Shown one piece after another: positions 21,988 to 32,284 of a DNA stretch of 64,000 nucleotides. Each line of letters starts with the position of its first letter. The stretch's first letter is position 1. The position numbers and the translations under genes were made by a program. The stretch comes from Pleurodeles waltl (Eukaryota; Chordata; Amphibia; Caudata; Salamandridae), in assembly GCF_031143425.1 (NCBI RefSeq), contig NC_090443.1, positions 1,055,353,554 to 1,055,417,553 on the forward strand. Direction: 5' to 3'. The notes beneath the pieces are model-generated. The model had not been told where the DNA came from, did no database searches, and saw only the letters and a program-made list of their open reading frames with translations.

Positions 21988-23105
21988 GCTTGCACCGCTG
22001 CCTCCTCTGTAAGTGGGGTGTGAGCTGCTGCCTCCTCTAAGTGGGGTGTGAGCGGGGCTTGCACCGCTGCCTCCTCTGTAAGTGGGGTGTGAGCGGGGCT
22101 TGCACCGCTGCCTCCTCTGTAAGTGGGGTGTGAGCGGGGCTTGCACCGCTGCCTCCTCTGTAAGTGGGGTGTGAGCGGGGCTTGCACCGCTGCCTCCTCT
22201 GTAAGTGGGGTGTGAGCGGGGCTTGCACCGCTGCCTCCTCTGTAAGTGGGGTGTGAGCGGGGCTTGCACCGCTGCCTCCTCTGTAAGTGGGGTGTGAGCG
22301 GGGCTTGCACCGCTGCCTCCTCTGTAAGTGGGGTGTGAGTGAAGCTTGCACCGCTGCCTCCTCTGTAAGTGGGGTGTGAGCGGGGCTTGCACCGCTGCCT
22401 CCTCTGTAAGTGGGGTGTGAGCGGGGCTTGCACCGCTGCCTCCTCTGTAAGTGGGGTGTGAGCGGGGCTTGCACCGCTGCCTCCTCTGTAAGTGGGGTGT
22501 GAGCGGGGCTTGCACCGCTGCCTCCTCTGTAAGTGGGGTGTGAGCGAGGCTTGCACCGCTGCCTCCTCTGTAAGTGGGGTGTGAGCGGGGCTTGCACCGC
22601 TGCCTCCTCTGTAAGTGGGGTGTGAGTGAAGCTTGCACTGCTGCCTCCTCTGTAAGTGGGGTGTGAGCGGGGCTTGCACCGCTGCCTCCTCTGTAAGTGG
22701 GGTGTGAGCGGGGCTTGCACCGCTGCCTCCTCTGTAAGTGGGGTGTTAGCGAAGCTTGCACTGCTGCCTCCTCTAAGTGGGGTGTGAGCGAGGCTTGCAC
22801 CGCTGCCTCCTCTGTAAGTGGGGTGTGAGCGAGGCTTGCACCGCTGCCTCCTGTAAGTGGGGTGTCCTCTGTAAGTGGGGTGTGAGCGAGGCTTGCACCG
22901 CTGCCTCCCCTGTAAGTGAGGTGTGAGCAGAGCTTGCACCGCTGCCTCCTCTGTAAGTGGGGTGTGAGCGGAGCTTGCACCGCTGCCTCCTCTGTAAGTG
23001 GGGTGTGAGCGGAGCTTGCACCGCTGCCTCCTCTGTAAGTGGGGTGTGAGCGAGGCTTGTACCGCTGCCTCCTCTGTAAGTGGGGTGTGAGCGAGGCTTG
23101 TACAG
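21988..23105 (+). repeat. 42 bp minisatellite with splice-donor-like unit, about 26 copies
   Basis: Unit: GCTTGCACCGCTGCC, TCCTCTGTAAGTGGGG, TGTGAGCGGGG. Nearly every copy contains CTGTAAGT, a close match to the vertebrate 5' splice-site consensus. Shortened copies near 22021, 22770 and 22855 lack CTGT or more. The minus strand is open for about 517 codons in a 14-residue repeat (Gln-Arg-Arg/Ser-His-Pro-Thr-rich); this is an artefact of a stop-free unit. Confidence 0.98.
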
Positions 23106-23330
23106 CTGCTGCCCGCCCTCTTCTCTTTCTGTGCCATAGTAAAGCTTGGTGAAATATTGTCACAATACAAACGATGAAAGGGTTGCTTGTTTGTCCTCCT
23201 CTTTTGCTAATGAACCATCAGTTCAGCTCTGGCTCTAGTTTACAAGTGTAACAGTGAAGATGTGCTGATCATAAACAACCAGGAGAGTGTAAGCAACAGA
23301 CACTGCGCTGTGGCAGCTGCAAGAATAAGC
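23106..23330. other. Unassigned spacer
   Basis: AT-richer sequence without recognisable features. Confidence 0.45.
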
Positions 23331-23735
23331 ACTGGTAAAGCTAATGGGTCTCACCTATGTGAGAGCTGTTGGCTTTGCCAATGTCTTAGCCACGTTGTAC
23401 AGCAGCTGAAAGTTAGTGGCGTAGAGTAGTACAATTGTGGGTGTAAGTAACTAAAGTGTTAACAGAGAGGCGTATATGGTGAAAAGGAAGCCGTATGCGT
23501 GTGTTTAAAAGTAGGAAAGCACATTGCATCATGAAGTAGAAAAATAGTACGCAGTAAAAAAGACTAGAAATAACAAAGATGTGGAAGACCATGTACTTGG
23601 TCCATGCTCCAGGGAGGGGCTAGGGCAGCCAAGCAATTGAAAGATTGCAAATGAGTGACAAGGAAAACAACTAATGGTGTGCTGTGGGCGGGCTGCAAGC
23701 CCACTGACTGTAAACAATACTTTACTCCTCATTAC
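23331..23735 (-). repeat. Dispersed family A copy, reverse orientation
   Basis: On the minus strand it reads GCCCGCCCAC near the start, then GCCCCTCCCTGGAGCATGG, and ends with TGGCAAAGCCAAC and a pyrimidine-rich tail. The copy at 44660-45305 has the same order (GCCCACCCCTTGGAGCATGG, then CAATGGCAAAG). No coding capacity. The superfamily is unknown; solo LTR or long SINE are the alternatives. Confidence 0.5.
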
Positions 23736-24495
23736 TTGATAAACTGGACAAAGTTTTGGTTCTGGGGACCTGCGAAGTCGCACAGTGGTCCCAAGTGCAG
23801 GTCTGTCTTACACCAATTATCACTCGGTCTCTTGACTGACACCCCACAGGAGAGGATCTTGCTCACAGGCGCAGCTCCTCTGTTAGGGCGGAGGAGCGTG
23901 CCCCCCCAAGTCAGGCCCCCCTCCCCGTCAGCAGCTGCAAATCACCTTTAACAAACAAAAACATGGTTTATTATCGTTTTGTTTGTTAAAGCGTTCGGGT
24001 CCTCTGGAGTGACGAGTGGGGGGGGGGGGGGTGCACTGTACACTCCCCTCACCGCGCATGTGTGTTTGGCCGGCCAGACATGCATGCACAGTAGGCTGTG
24101 GCCTGACTGCCCCCCAGCCCCCCCGCACTCCTCGTTTCACCCTAACAAAGCCCCACCAGCCTCTCCTGCTCTCTCAGCATCAGCCTTCAGGGGTACCAGT
24201 GGCTATCTGCATGTCACGGATGACTGCAGTGGTACCTCGGGAGGGGATACTCCGCCTATGTACTAGAAGCCTTCCTTTCACTCCTGCAAGAACATTGTGC
24301 TAGTCTTCATTCATGAGAAGCGGAAGAGGTTCTTGCACTTCCTGTGTCTCTGACTCCTATCTAGACTGGAGGGGAGGGAGAGGCTTTGCTCCTCTGTAGT
24401 CGAGCATTCACACCTCAACCTAAACCCTCAGAGGTACAGTGCCCAGAGGCCCTGCATGTTCTTAATTCTGTCCGCGATGTGAGCAGGGACCTTTT
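23736..24495. other. Unassigned; inverted AACAAAC segment and G run
   Basis: Around 23950-23992 TTTAACAAACAAAA and TTTTGTTTGTTAAA form a short inverted repeat about a CATGGTTTATTATC loop. A 14 G run lies at 24018-24031. No gene recognised. Confidence 0.5.
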
Positions 24496-25433
24496 GTCCA
24501 GTCTGAGGTAGAGCCCTGCATCCATGCCCTCCAGTGGGAGAGAGGGAGAGAGGCCCTCACTCCAGGTCTTCCAGTCTGAGGCAGGGCCCTGCATCCATGC
24601 CCTCCAGTGGGAGACAGGCCCGTCCTCCAGGTCTTCCAGTCTGAGGCAGAGCCCTGCATCCATGCCCTCCAGTGGGAGACGGGCCCTCACTCCAGGTCTT
24701 CCAGTCTGAGGCAGGGCCCTGCGTCCATGCCCTCCAGTGGGAGACGGGCCCTCACTCCAGGTCTTCCAGTCTGAGGCAGAGCCCTGCATCCATGCCCTCC
24801 AGTGGGAGACGGGCCCTCACTCCAGGTCTTCCAGTCTGAGGCAGAGCCCTGCATCCATGCCCTCCAGTGGGAGACGGGCCCTCACTCCAGGTCCTCCAGT
24901 CTGAGGCAGGGCCCTGCGTCCATGCCCTCCAGTGGGAGACAGGCCCGTCCTCCAGTCTGAGGCAGGGCCCTGCGTCCATGCCCTCCAGTGGGAGACGGGC
25001 CCTCACTCCAGGTCTTCCAGTCTGAGGCAGAGCCCTGCATCCATGCCCTCCAGTGGGAGACGGGCCCTCACTCCAGGTCTTCCAGTCTGAGGCAGAGCCC
25101 TGCATCCATGCCCTCCAGTGGGAGACGGGCCCTCACTCCAGGTCTTCCAGTCTGAGGCAGGACCCTGCATCCATGCCCTCCAGTGGGAGATGGGCCCTCA
25201 CTCCAGGTCTTCCAGTCTGAGGCAGGGCCCTGCGTCCATGCCTTCCAGTGGGAGACAGGCCCTCACTCCAGGTCTTCCAGTCTGAGGCAGAGCCCTGCAT
25301 CCATGCCCTCCAGTGGGAGACGGGCCCGTCCTCCAGTCTGAGGTAGAGCCCTGCGTCCATGCCCTCCAGTGGGAGACGGGCCCTCACTCCAGGTCTTCCA
25401 GTCTGATGTAGAGCCCTGCATCCATGCCTTCCA
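24496..25433 (+). repeat. 65 bp minisatellite, about 14 copies
   Basis: Unit: TCCAGTCTGAGGCAGGGCCC, TGCATCCATGCC, CTCCAGTGGGAGACGGG, CCCTCACTCCAGGTCT. The anchor TCCAGTCTGAG recurs 65 bp apart (24700, 24765). Two copies are shortened by loss of the ACTCCAGGTCT part. Confidence 0.96.
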
Positions 25434-25676
25434 GTGGGAGACGGGCCCTCACTCCAAGTCTTCCAGTGGGAGACGGGCCCTCACTCCAAGTCTTCCAGTG
25501 GGAGACGGGCCCTCACTCCAAGTCTTCCAGTGGGAGACGGGCCCTCACTCCAAGTCTTCCAGTGGGAGACGGGCCCTCACTCCAAGTCTTCCAGTGGGAG
25601 ACGGGCCCTCACTCCAAGTCTTCCAGTGGGAGACGGGCCCTCACTCCAAGTCTTCCAGTGGGAGACGGGCCTTCAC
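25434..25676 (+). repeat. 32 bp sub-repeat array derived from the 65 bp unit, about 8 copies
   Basis: Perfect tandem copies of TCCAGTGGGAGACGGG plus CCCTCACTCCAAGTCT, i.e. only the second half of the adjacent 65 bp unit with one G-to-A change (GGTCT to AAGTCT context). Copies are essentially identical, so this expansion is younger than the 65 bp array. Confidence 0.96.
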
Positions 25677-25982
25677 AAACATGTCAAACAGGCCTTCAAC
25701 CAGGGAAAAGTTACGGATTATCTGTGTATCTAGTGCACTAGATTAGATTCTAATCACAAACCTTTAGATACTCAAGCTAGGTCGTGTCCAACGTTATGGT
25801 GCTTAACTCTTCTTTGAGACATACAATCGCTTTTGATGACTTGTTAAGGTAAAGGTTGTGCTGCACCAGGTGTTTGAAGCAACCTGCCTGTCGCTGGACA
25901 CTTCTGAAAAACTCGTGAACAAGATGTGCCCGAAACTCCTTTTTTTTTTTTTTTTTTTTAACCAATCTGCCATCCTTCTCGA
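25677..25982. other. Unassigned spacer with T20 run
   Basis: AT-rich sequence with a T homopolymer at 25940-25959. No gene recognised. Confidence 0.45.
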
Positions 25983-25990
25983 GCTTAGCG

Positions 25991-26212
25991 CAGTGGGTCC
26001 CAACCTGTGGTCCGGGGATGGGGGTCCAGAAGCCTCCGTAGGGAGTCCATGACTGCTGAGAAAATGAAATGATACGAACCGATTAAGTCCCCAGCTTTCA
26101 GTAATGACTCCGTGGGGGGTCCCTGGATTCTAACAAACATTCAGTGGGGGTGCCCGGGTTCCAGTATTGATAAAGCGGGCGTCCACAGAAGTCCAAAGGT
26201 TGGGAACCACTG
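25991..26212 (+). mobile_element. hAT MITE, 222 bp, with 8 bp target duplication
   Basis: Starts CAGTGGGTCCCAACCTGTGG and ends AAGGTTGGGAACCACTG, forming hAT-type terminal inverted repeats of about 16 bp. It is flanked by GCTTAGCG (25983-25990) and GCCTAGCG (26213-26220), an 8 bp duplication with one mismatch, the size expected for hAT. It shares both ends with the 888 bp element at 6951. There is no coding capacity, so it would have been mobilised by a transposase from elsewhere. Confidence 0.93.
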
Positions 26213-26220
26213 GCCTAGCG

Positions 26221-26522
26221 TGTTGGTTGGCGTTGTCAAATGCCTACCTTGTATTTGACTTCAGTGTGGATCATTTTGCGCTGGTTCTAAAACTGACCGA
26301 GGTGACCTCTGGGCTGAAGACAAGCCTTCCAAGCTTTGTTTGCAAGTCTTCAGACATAAAGCATTGGCCAAGCCATGGCCTCCCAATGATACTGTCGGGA
26401 GACCGAAGGAAGACCTACTGTTCCCTCATCGTGGGCTCTGCCACCTTCTATGAACGGAAACCATCGCCCCTGCTTCATTAATTGTTTGATCTTATTCACT
26501 TTTTACCCAACTTGCCCCTAAA
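26221..26522. other. Unassigned sequence between two transposons
   Basis: About 300 bp holding a 104-codon open frame (26167-26481) that starts inside the MITE and shows no recognisable domain. Probably non-coding. Confidence 0.4.
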
Positions 26523-26529
26523 AGGCCAT

Positions 26530-29212
26530 GTAGGAAGTTGGCTCTGTATGTGCTATTTCAAAGTAAGGAATAGCATGCACAGAGTCCAAGGGTTCCCCTT
26601 AGAGGTAAAATATTGGTAAAAGAGATAATACTAATGCTCTATTTTGTGGTAGTGTGGTCGAGCAGTAGGCTTATACAAGGAGTAGTGTTAAGCATTTGCT
26701 GTACATACACATAGACAATAAATGAGGTACACACACTCGGAGACAAATCCAGCCAAAAGGTTTTGTTATAGAAAAATATCTTTTCTTAGTTTATTTTAAG
26801 AACCACAGGTTCAAATTTTACATGTAATATCTCATTTGAAAGGTATTGCAGGTAAGTACTCTAGGAACTTTGAATCATTACTTTAGCATGTATACTTTTT
26901 GCATAAAACACAATAAGCTGTTTTAAAAGTGGACACAGTGCAATTTTCACAGTTCCTGGGGGAGGTAAGTTATTGTTAGTTTTAACAGGTAAGTAAGTCA
27001 CTTACAGGTTTCAGTTTTTGGTCCAAGGTAGCCCACCGTTGGGGGTTCAGAGCAACCCCAAAGTTATCACACCAGCAGCTCAGGGCCGGTCAGGTGCAAA
27101 GGTCAAAGAGGTGCCCAAAACACATAGGCTTCAATGGAGAGAAGGGGGTGCCCCGGTTCCAGTCTGCCAGCAGGTAAGTACCCGCGTCTTCGGAGGGCAG
27201 ACCAGGGGGGTTTTGTAGGGCACCGGGGGGGACACAAGTCAGCACAGAAAGTACACCCTCAGCAGCGCGGGGGCGGCCGGGTGCAGTGTGCAAACACGCG
27301 TCTGGTTTCCTTCAGTTTTCAATGGGAGACCAAGGGGTCTCTTCAGCGGTGCAGGCAGGCAAGGGGGGGCGGGGCTCCTCGGGGTAGCCACCACCTGGGC
27401 AAGGGAGAGGGCCTCTTGGGGGTCACTCCTGCACAGGAGTTCCGTTCCTTTAGGTGCTGGGGGCTGCGGGTGCAGGGTCTTTTCCAGCCGTTAGGAAATT
27501 GAGTTCAGGCAGTCGCGGTCAGGGGGAGCCTGGGGATTCCCTCTGCAGGCGTCGCTGTGGGGGCTCAGGGGGGACAACTTTGGTTACTCAGTCGTAGAGT
27601 CGCCGGAGGGTCCTCCCTGAGTTGGTTGTTCTCCACCAGTTGAGTCTGGGTCGCCGGGTGCAGTGTTGCAAGTCTCACGCTTCTTGCGGGGAGTTGCAGG
27701 GGTCTTTAAATCTGCTCTTTGTAACAAAGTTGCAGTTCTTTTGGAGCAGTGCCGCTGTCCTCTGGAGTTTCTTGTCTTCTTCGAAGCAGGGCAGTCCTCA
27801 GAGGATTCAGAGGTCGCTGGTCCCTTGGAAAGCGTCGCTGGAGCAGGGTTCTTTGGAAGGCAGGAGACAGGCCGGTAAGTCTGGGGCCAAGGCAGTTGGT
27901 GTCTTCTGTTCTTCCTCTGCAGGGGTTTTTCAGCTTAGCAGTCCTTCTTCTTGTAGTTGCAGGAATCTGTTTTCCTAGGTTCAGGGAAGCCCTTAAATAC
28001 TAAATTTAAGGGCGTGTTTAGGTCTGGGGGGGTTAGTAGCCAATGGCTACTAGCCCTGAGGGTGAGTACACCCTCTTTGTGCCTCCTCCCAAGGGGAGGG
28101 GGTCACATCCCTAATCCTATTGGGGGAATCCTCCATCTGCAAGATGGAGGATTTCTAAAAGTTAGTCACTTCAGCTCAGGACACCTTATGGGCTGTCCTG
28201 ACTGGCCAGTGACTCCTCCTTGTTGTTTTCTTTGTTTCATCCAGCCTTGCCGCCAAAAGTGTGGGCCGTGGCTGGAGGGGGGCGGGCAACTCCACTAAGC
28301 TGGAGTGTCCTGCGGTGCTGTGACAAAGGGGTGAGCCTTTGAGGCTCACCGCCAGGTGTTACAGCTCCTGCCTGGGGGAGGTGTTAGCATCTCCACCCAG
28401 TGCAGGCTTTGTTACTGGCCTCAGAGTGACAAAGGCATTCTCCCCATGGGGCCAGCAACATGTCTCTAGTGTGGCAGGCTGCTGGAACCAGTCAGCCTAC
28501 ACAGATAGTCGGTTAGGTTTCAGGGGGCACCTCTAAGGTGCCCTCTGGGGTGTATTTTACAATAAAATGTACACTGGCATCAGTGTGCATTTATTGTGCT
28601 GAGAAGTTTGATACCAAACTTCCCAGTTTTCAGTGTAGCCATTATGGTGCTGTGGAGTTCGTGTAAAACAGACTCCCAGACCATATACTCTTATGGCTAC
28701 CCTGCACTTACAATGTCTAAGGTATTGCTTAGACACTGTAGGGGCACAGTGCTCATGCACTGGTGCCCTCACCTATGGTATAGTGCACCCTGCCTTAGGG
28801 CTGTAAGGCCTGCTAGAGGGGTGTCTTACCTATACTGCATAGGCAGTGAGAGGCTGGCATGGCACCCTGAGGGGAGTGCCATGTCGACTTACTCATTTTG
28901 TTCTCACTAGCACACACAAGCTGGCAAGCAGTGTGTCTGTGCTGAGTGAGGGGTCTCCAGGGTGGCATAATACATGCTGCAGCCCTTAGAGACCTTCCCT
29001 GGCATCAGGGCCCTTGGTACCAGAGGTACCAGTTACAAGGGACTTATCTGGATGCCAGGGTGTGCCAATTGTGGAATCAAAAGTACAGGTTAGGGAAAGA
29101 ACACTGGTGCAGGGGCCTGGTTAGCAGGCCTCAGCACACTTTCAATTCAAAACATAGCATCAGCAAAGGCAAAATGTCAGGGGGTAACCATGCCAAGGAG
29201 GCATTTCCTTAC
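26530..29212 (+). mobile_element. 2,683 bp non-autonomous DNA-transposon-like element with 7 bp target duplication
   Basis: The ends GTAGGAAGTTGG and, on the opposite strand, GTAAGGAAATGCC form short inverted termini. The insertion is bounded by a perfect direct repeat AGGCCAT at 26523-26529 and 29213-29219. If the element is taken one base longer (TGTA...TACA) the duplication is GGCCA. No open frame exceeds about 120 codons and none resembles a transposase. A subterminal hairpin (CTCTGTATGTGCTATT with AATAGCATGCACAGAG, 13/16) lies at 26542-26584, and a dense hairpin cluster at 28034-28883. I recall near-identical long sequence as a very abundant repeat in salamandrid newts. Superfamily is open: a 7 bp duplication is unusual, and hAT, P or Dada-like origins need a search. 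Confidence 0.85.
28034..28883. other. Cluster of eight perfect hairpins inside the 2.68 kb element
   Basis: Perfect 8-9 bp arms with 1-10 nt loops: 28034-28052, 28130-28150, 28176-28201, 28330-28350, 28525-28543, 28603-28622, 28714-28735 and 28858-28883. Example: GGTGAGCCT, loop TTG, AGGCTCACC. A further 7 bp hairpin lies at 29015-29031. Confidence 0.9.
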
Positions 29213-29219
29213 AGGCCAT

Positions 29220-29699
29220 ATTACCCAATTAAATAGAACTCTCTTCCAAGTTATTTTTCCGAACTCCTGAACAATCTTTTGCAAACCTTACAGACAAATA
29301 TTTTATAGGCTTGCTGTAAAGTGGATGTCAGGTGACCCTACCACTATATAAAGAATTGCAAACCAATAATGCTGGACTGAGTGACCAAGATGTGGACATC
29401 TGCACATGCGTGGGGACGTATATCTGCCAGCAGCATGTCCTGGTGGTGTGTTAGGTAAGAGGCCTTTAGCTGTACCGTCTAGGTTTGTTCTGGATGTTTA
29501 CTGCACAGCACTCTGCGTAGATAAGGAAGGCTATTCTGGCAAGAAAAATAAGTATTGGCAAAGACAAAAGCTGCAGCTTGCACAATGACTACCAACTAAA
29601 ATGTTTTAAAAGTCTGCTTGCTCCAGTGGGGGGGGGGGGAAAAAAAGTATTTATAAAATGCACCTTTTGAGATGTGAAATAGTCCTTCATGCATTGGAT
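29220..29699. other. Unassigned flank of the transposon insertion
   Basis: Ordinary AT-rich sequence with a short G run near 29629. No gene recognised. Confidence 0.45.
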
Positions 29700-29883
29700 T
29701 GTAGGCACGCCAGTGGCGGCGGAGCGATACACCAGGCGGCCAATGGCATGAGGTGAGAGGGTTCTACTCCTGGGGCGGAGCCACGCCTACTGTGTGTGAA
29801 AGAATTGCTAACAGTAGGTCCTGCAGGCAGCGGTGCTGTCGGACAGACCTACAAACCTCGTCTTCCTAGAAGAACTACCCGAA
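29700..29883 (+). promoter_or_regulatory. Promoter-like CCAAT/GC-box segment
   Basis: GGCGGCGGAGCG (about 29715), GGCCAATGGCATG (about 29738) and GGGGCGGAGCCACGCC (about 29772) lie 100-170 bp upstream of an ATG in strong context. No TATA box. CpG density rises locally. The element order fits a housekeeping promoter, but CCAAT/GC pairs are also part of repeats in this window. Confidence 0.35.
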
Positions 29884-29910
29884 ATGGCCAAGAGCAGTAA
29901 AGTGTTGAAG
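29884..29910 (+). CDS. Possible first coding exon, partial (MAKSSKVLK...)
   Basis: ATG at 29884 (context CCGAAATGG, G at -3 and G at +4) opens nine codons, Met-Ala-Lys-Ser-Ser-Lys-Val-Leu-Lys, before AAG|GTGAAT, a good splice donor. Unspliced, the frame runs only 27 codons and ends at TAG near 29967. The lysine-rich start is not enough to name a family, and I see no partner exon downstream; the next 1.5 kb runs into a minisatellite. It may be spurious. Confidence 0.25.
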
Positions 29911-30539
29911 GTGAATGACCGGAATGAAAATCAGACCGTGAAAAATATTTGCCTTTTCATAACCTAGAAAGTGAAAGCCGGGCCGGCTGAGAACAGAGTG
30001 AGTCCAGGTGTTTACTTGGCAGGTGTCTGCTGAAGGACAGACCTTGTGCCAGCTGCTGGGGGGACTTCCGGGCCCCGGATTAAGATGCCCACATTCATTG
30101 GCTCGGGCGTGCCAGGATGCTGGTTTGGGGATAACCCTCAAGAACAGCCCCCCCAGTGTTGCACAAAGGCCCCGGACCGTGGGGGGCGCGTGTCTTGGTT
30201 GCTGGAGTTGAAACACAGGGCGCGCTCTTTGGTTGAAATACATTTTATTTTATTTTAACTAATGTACGGTCCAGCGCCACATTCGTCATCCCAGCAGGGT
30301 CGGTGTCGATTACCTGTTCAAAAGTTTCATGGTTTGGAACAAAGTTGGCGCTTCAGGCAGCGGAGAGAAGTTAGATTCTAACTTCTGGCTCCCAGTGAGC
30401 CTGACCTTGTGCACAGACAACATGCTGCAACTTGTAGATGGAAGGGGAGCTCCTGGCCCCCATCAATGCTGGAGCCCAGGTCACTGGTTCAGTCCTGCAG
30501 CAAATGAGGTCTGTGGCAGGGAGAGTCGACGCAGCCGGG
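29911..30539. other. Unassigned spacer
   Basis: A T-rich stretch near 30238-30258 carries TTTTATTTTATTTT. No gene recognised. Confidence 0.45.
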
Positions 30540-32030
30540 GATGGCTGTCAGGGCTCCCACCTCTGCCTACAGACCAGGGATTGCTGTCGGGGCTCCCACC
30601 TCTGCCTACAGACCAGGGATTGCTGTCGGGGCTCCCACCTCTGCCTACAGACCAGGGATTGCTGTCGGGGCTCCCACCTCTGCCTACAGACCCCAGGGAT
30701 GGCTGTCGGGGCTCCCACCTCTGCCTACAGACCAGGGATGGCTGTCGGGGCTCCCACCTCTGCCTACAGACCAGGGATTGCTGTCGGGGCTCCCACCTCT
30801 GCCTACAGACCAGGGATTGCTGTCGGGGCTCCCACCTCTGCCTACAGACCAGGGATTGCTGTCGGGGCTCCCACCTCTGCCTACAGACCCCAGGGATGGC
30901 TGTCGGGGCTCCCACCTCTGCCTACAGACTTCAGGGATGGCTGTCGGGGCTCCCACCTCTGCCTACAGACCAGGGATTGCTGTCGGGGCTCCCACCTCTG
31001 CCTACAGACCCCAGGGATGGCTGTCGGGGCTCCCACCTCTGCCTACAGACTTCAGGGGTGGCTGTCGGGGCTCCCACCTCTGCCTACAGACCCCAGGGAT
31101 GGCTGTCGGGGCTCCCACCTCTGCCTACAGACCCCAGGGATTGCTGTCGGGGCTCCCACCTCTGCCTACAGACCAGGGATTGCTGTCGGGGCTCCCACCT
31201 CTGCCTACAGACACCAGGGATGGCTGTCGGGGCTCCCACCTCTGCCTACAGACCAGGGATGGCTGTCGGGGCTCCCACCTCTGCCTACAGACCCCAGGGA
31301 TGGCTGTCGGGGCTCCCACCTCTGCCTACAGACCCCAGGGATTGCTGTCGGGGCTCCCACCTCTGCCTACAGACCCCAGGGATGGCTGTCGGGGCTCCCA
31401 CCTCTGCCTACAGACCCCAGGGATGGCTGTCGGGGCTCCCACCTCTGCCTACAGACCCCAGGGATGGCTGTCGGGGCTCCCACCTCTGCCTACAGACCCC
31501 AGGGATGGCTGTCGGGGCTCCCACCTCTGCCTACAGACCCCAGGGGTGGCTGTCGGGGCTCCCACCTCTGCCTACAGACTTCAGGGGTGGCTGTCGGGGC
31601 TCCCACCTCTGCCTACAGACTTCAGGGATGGCTGTCGGGGCTCCCACCTCTGCCTACAGACTTCAGGGGTGGCTGTCGGGGCTCCCACCTCTGCCTACAG
31701 ACCCCAGGGGTGGCTGTCGGGGCTCCCACCTCTGCCTACAGACCCCAGGGATGGCTGTCGGGGCTCCCACCTCTGCCTACAGACCCCAGGGATGGCTGTC
31801 GGGGCTCCCACCTCTGCCTACAGACCCCAGGGATGGCTGTCGGGGCTCCCACCTCTGCCTACAGACCCCAGGGATGGCTGTCGGGGCTCCCACCTCTGCC
31901 TACGGACCAGGGATGGCTGTCGGGGCTCCCACCTCTGCCTACGGACCAGGGATGGCTGTCGGGGCTCCCATCTCTGCCTACGGACCAGGGATGGCTGTCA
32001 GGGCTCCCTCTGCCTACAGATCAGGACAGG
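30540..32030 (+). repeat. 41 bp minisatellite with splice-acceptor-like unit, about 37 copies
   Basis: Unit: GGCTGTCGGGGCTCCCACC, TCTGCCTACAG, ACCCCAGGGAT; 39 bp variants read GACCAGGGAT and others GACTTCAGG. Each copy contains CTCCCACCTCTGCCTACAG|A, a strong-looking pyrimidine tract and 3' splice site. The unit is stop-free and its length is not a multiple of three, so all plus frames are open for 500-600 codons as one shared cycle. Not a gene. Confidence 0.98.
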
Positions 32031-32284
32031 ATGATGCAGATGCCCCCGCCCTTACCCACTCCCCGTGCAATCCTGCACATGATACAGAGCCCCCTCCCTC
32101 CGTCCACAGGTGCAGATCATGCAGAGATCCCACCCCCAGTGCATGATCTGCACATAACGTAGAGGATACACGTGTGTGCAGACCCCCACCCCGTCCCCAG
32201 ATGCATATGATGCGGAGATCCCCCTCCCCCGTTCCACTAGTACACAGCCTCCACCCCTCCCGCACATGGTGAACAGCCCCTTGG
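32031..32284 (+). repeat. C-rich degenerate repeat between arrays
   Basis: Loose repetition of GCAGAT, GCATGAT and CCCCCTCCC-type blocks about every 50-60 bp (32036, 32110, 32140, 32200). Too diverged to define a unit. Confidence 0.5.

Noticed and set aside
21610..23163. 517-codon minus-strand frame
   Set aside because: Repeat-derived 14-residue cycle crossing two unrelated minisatellites and non-repeat flanks, which a real protein would not do.
30329..32146. 605-codon plus-strand frame
   Set aside because: Same stop-free logic in the 41 bp array; all plus frames are equally open.
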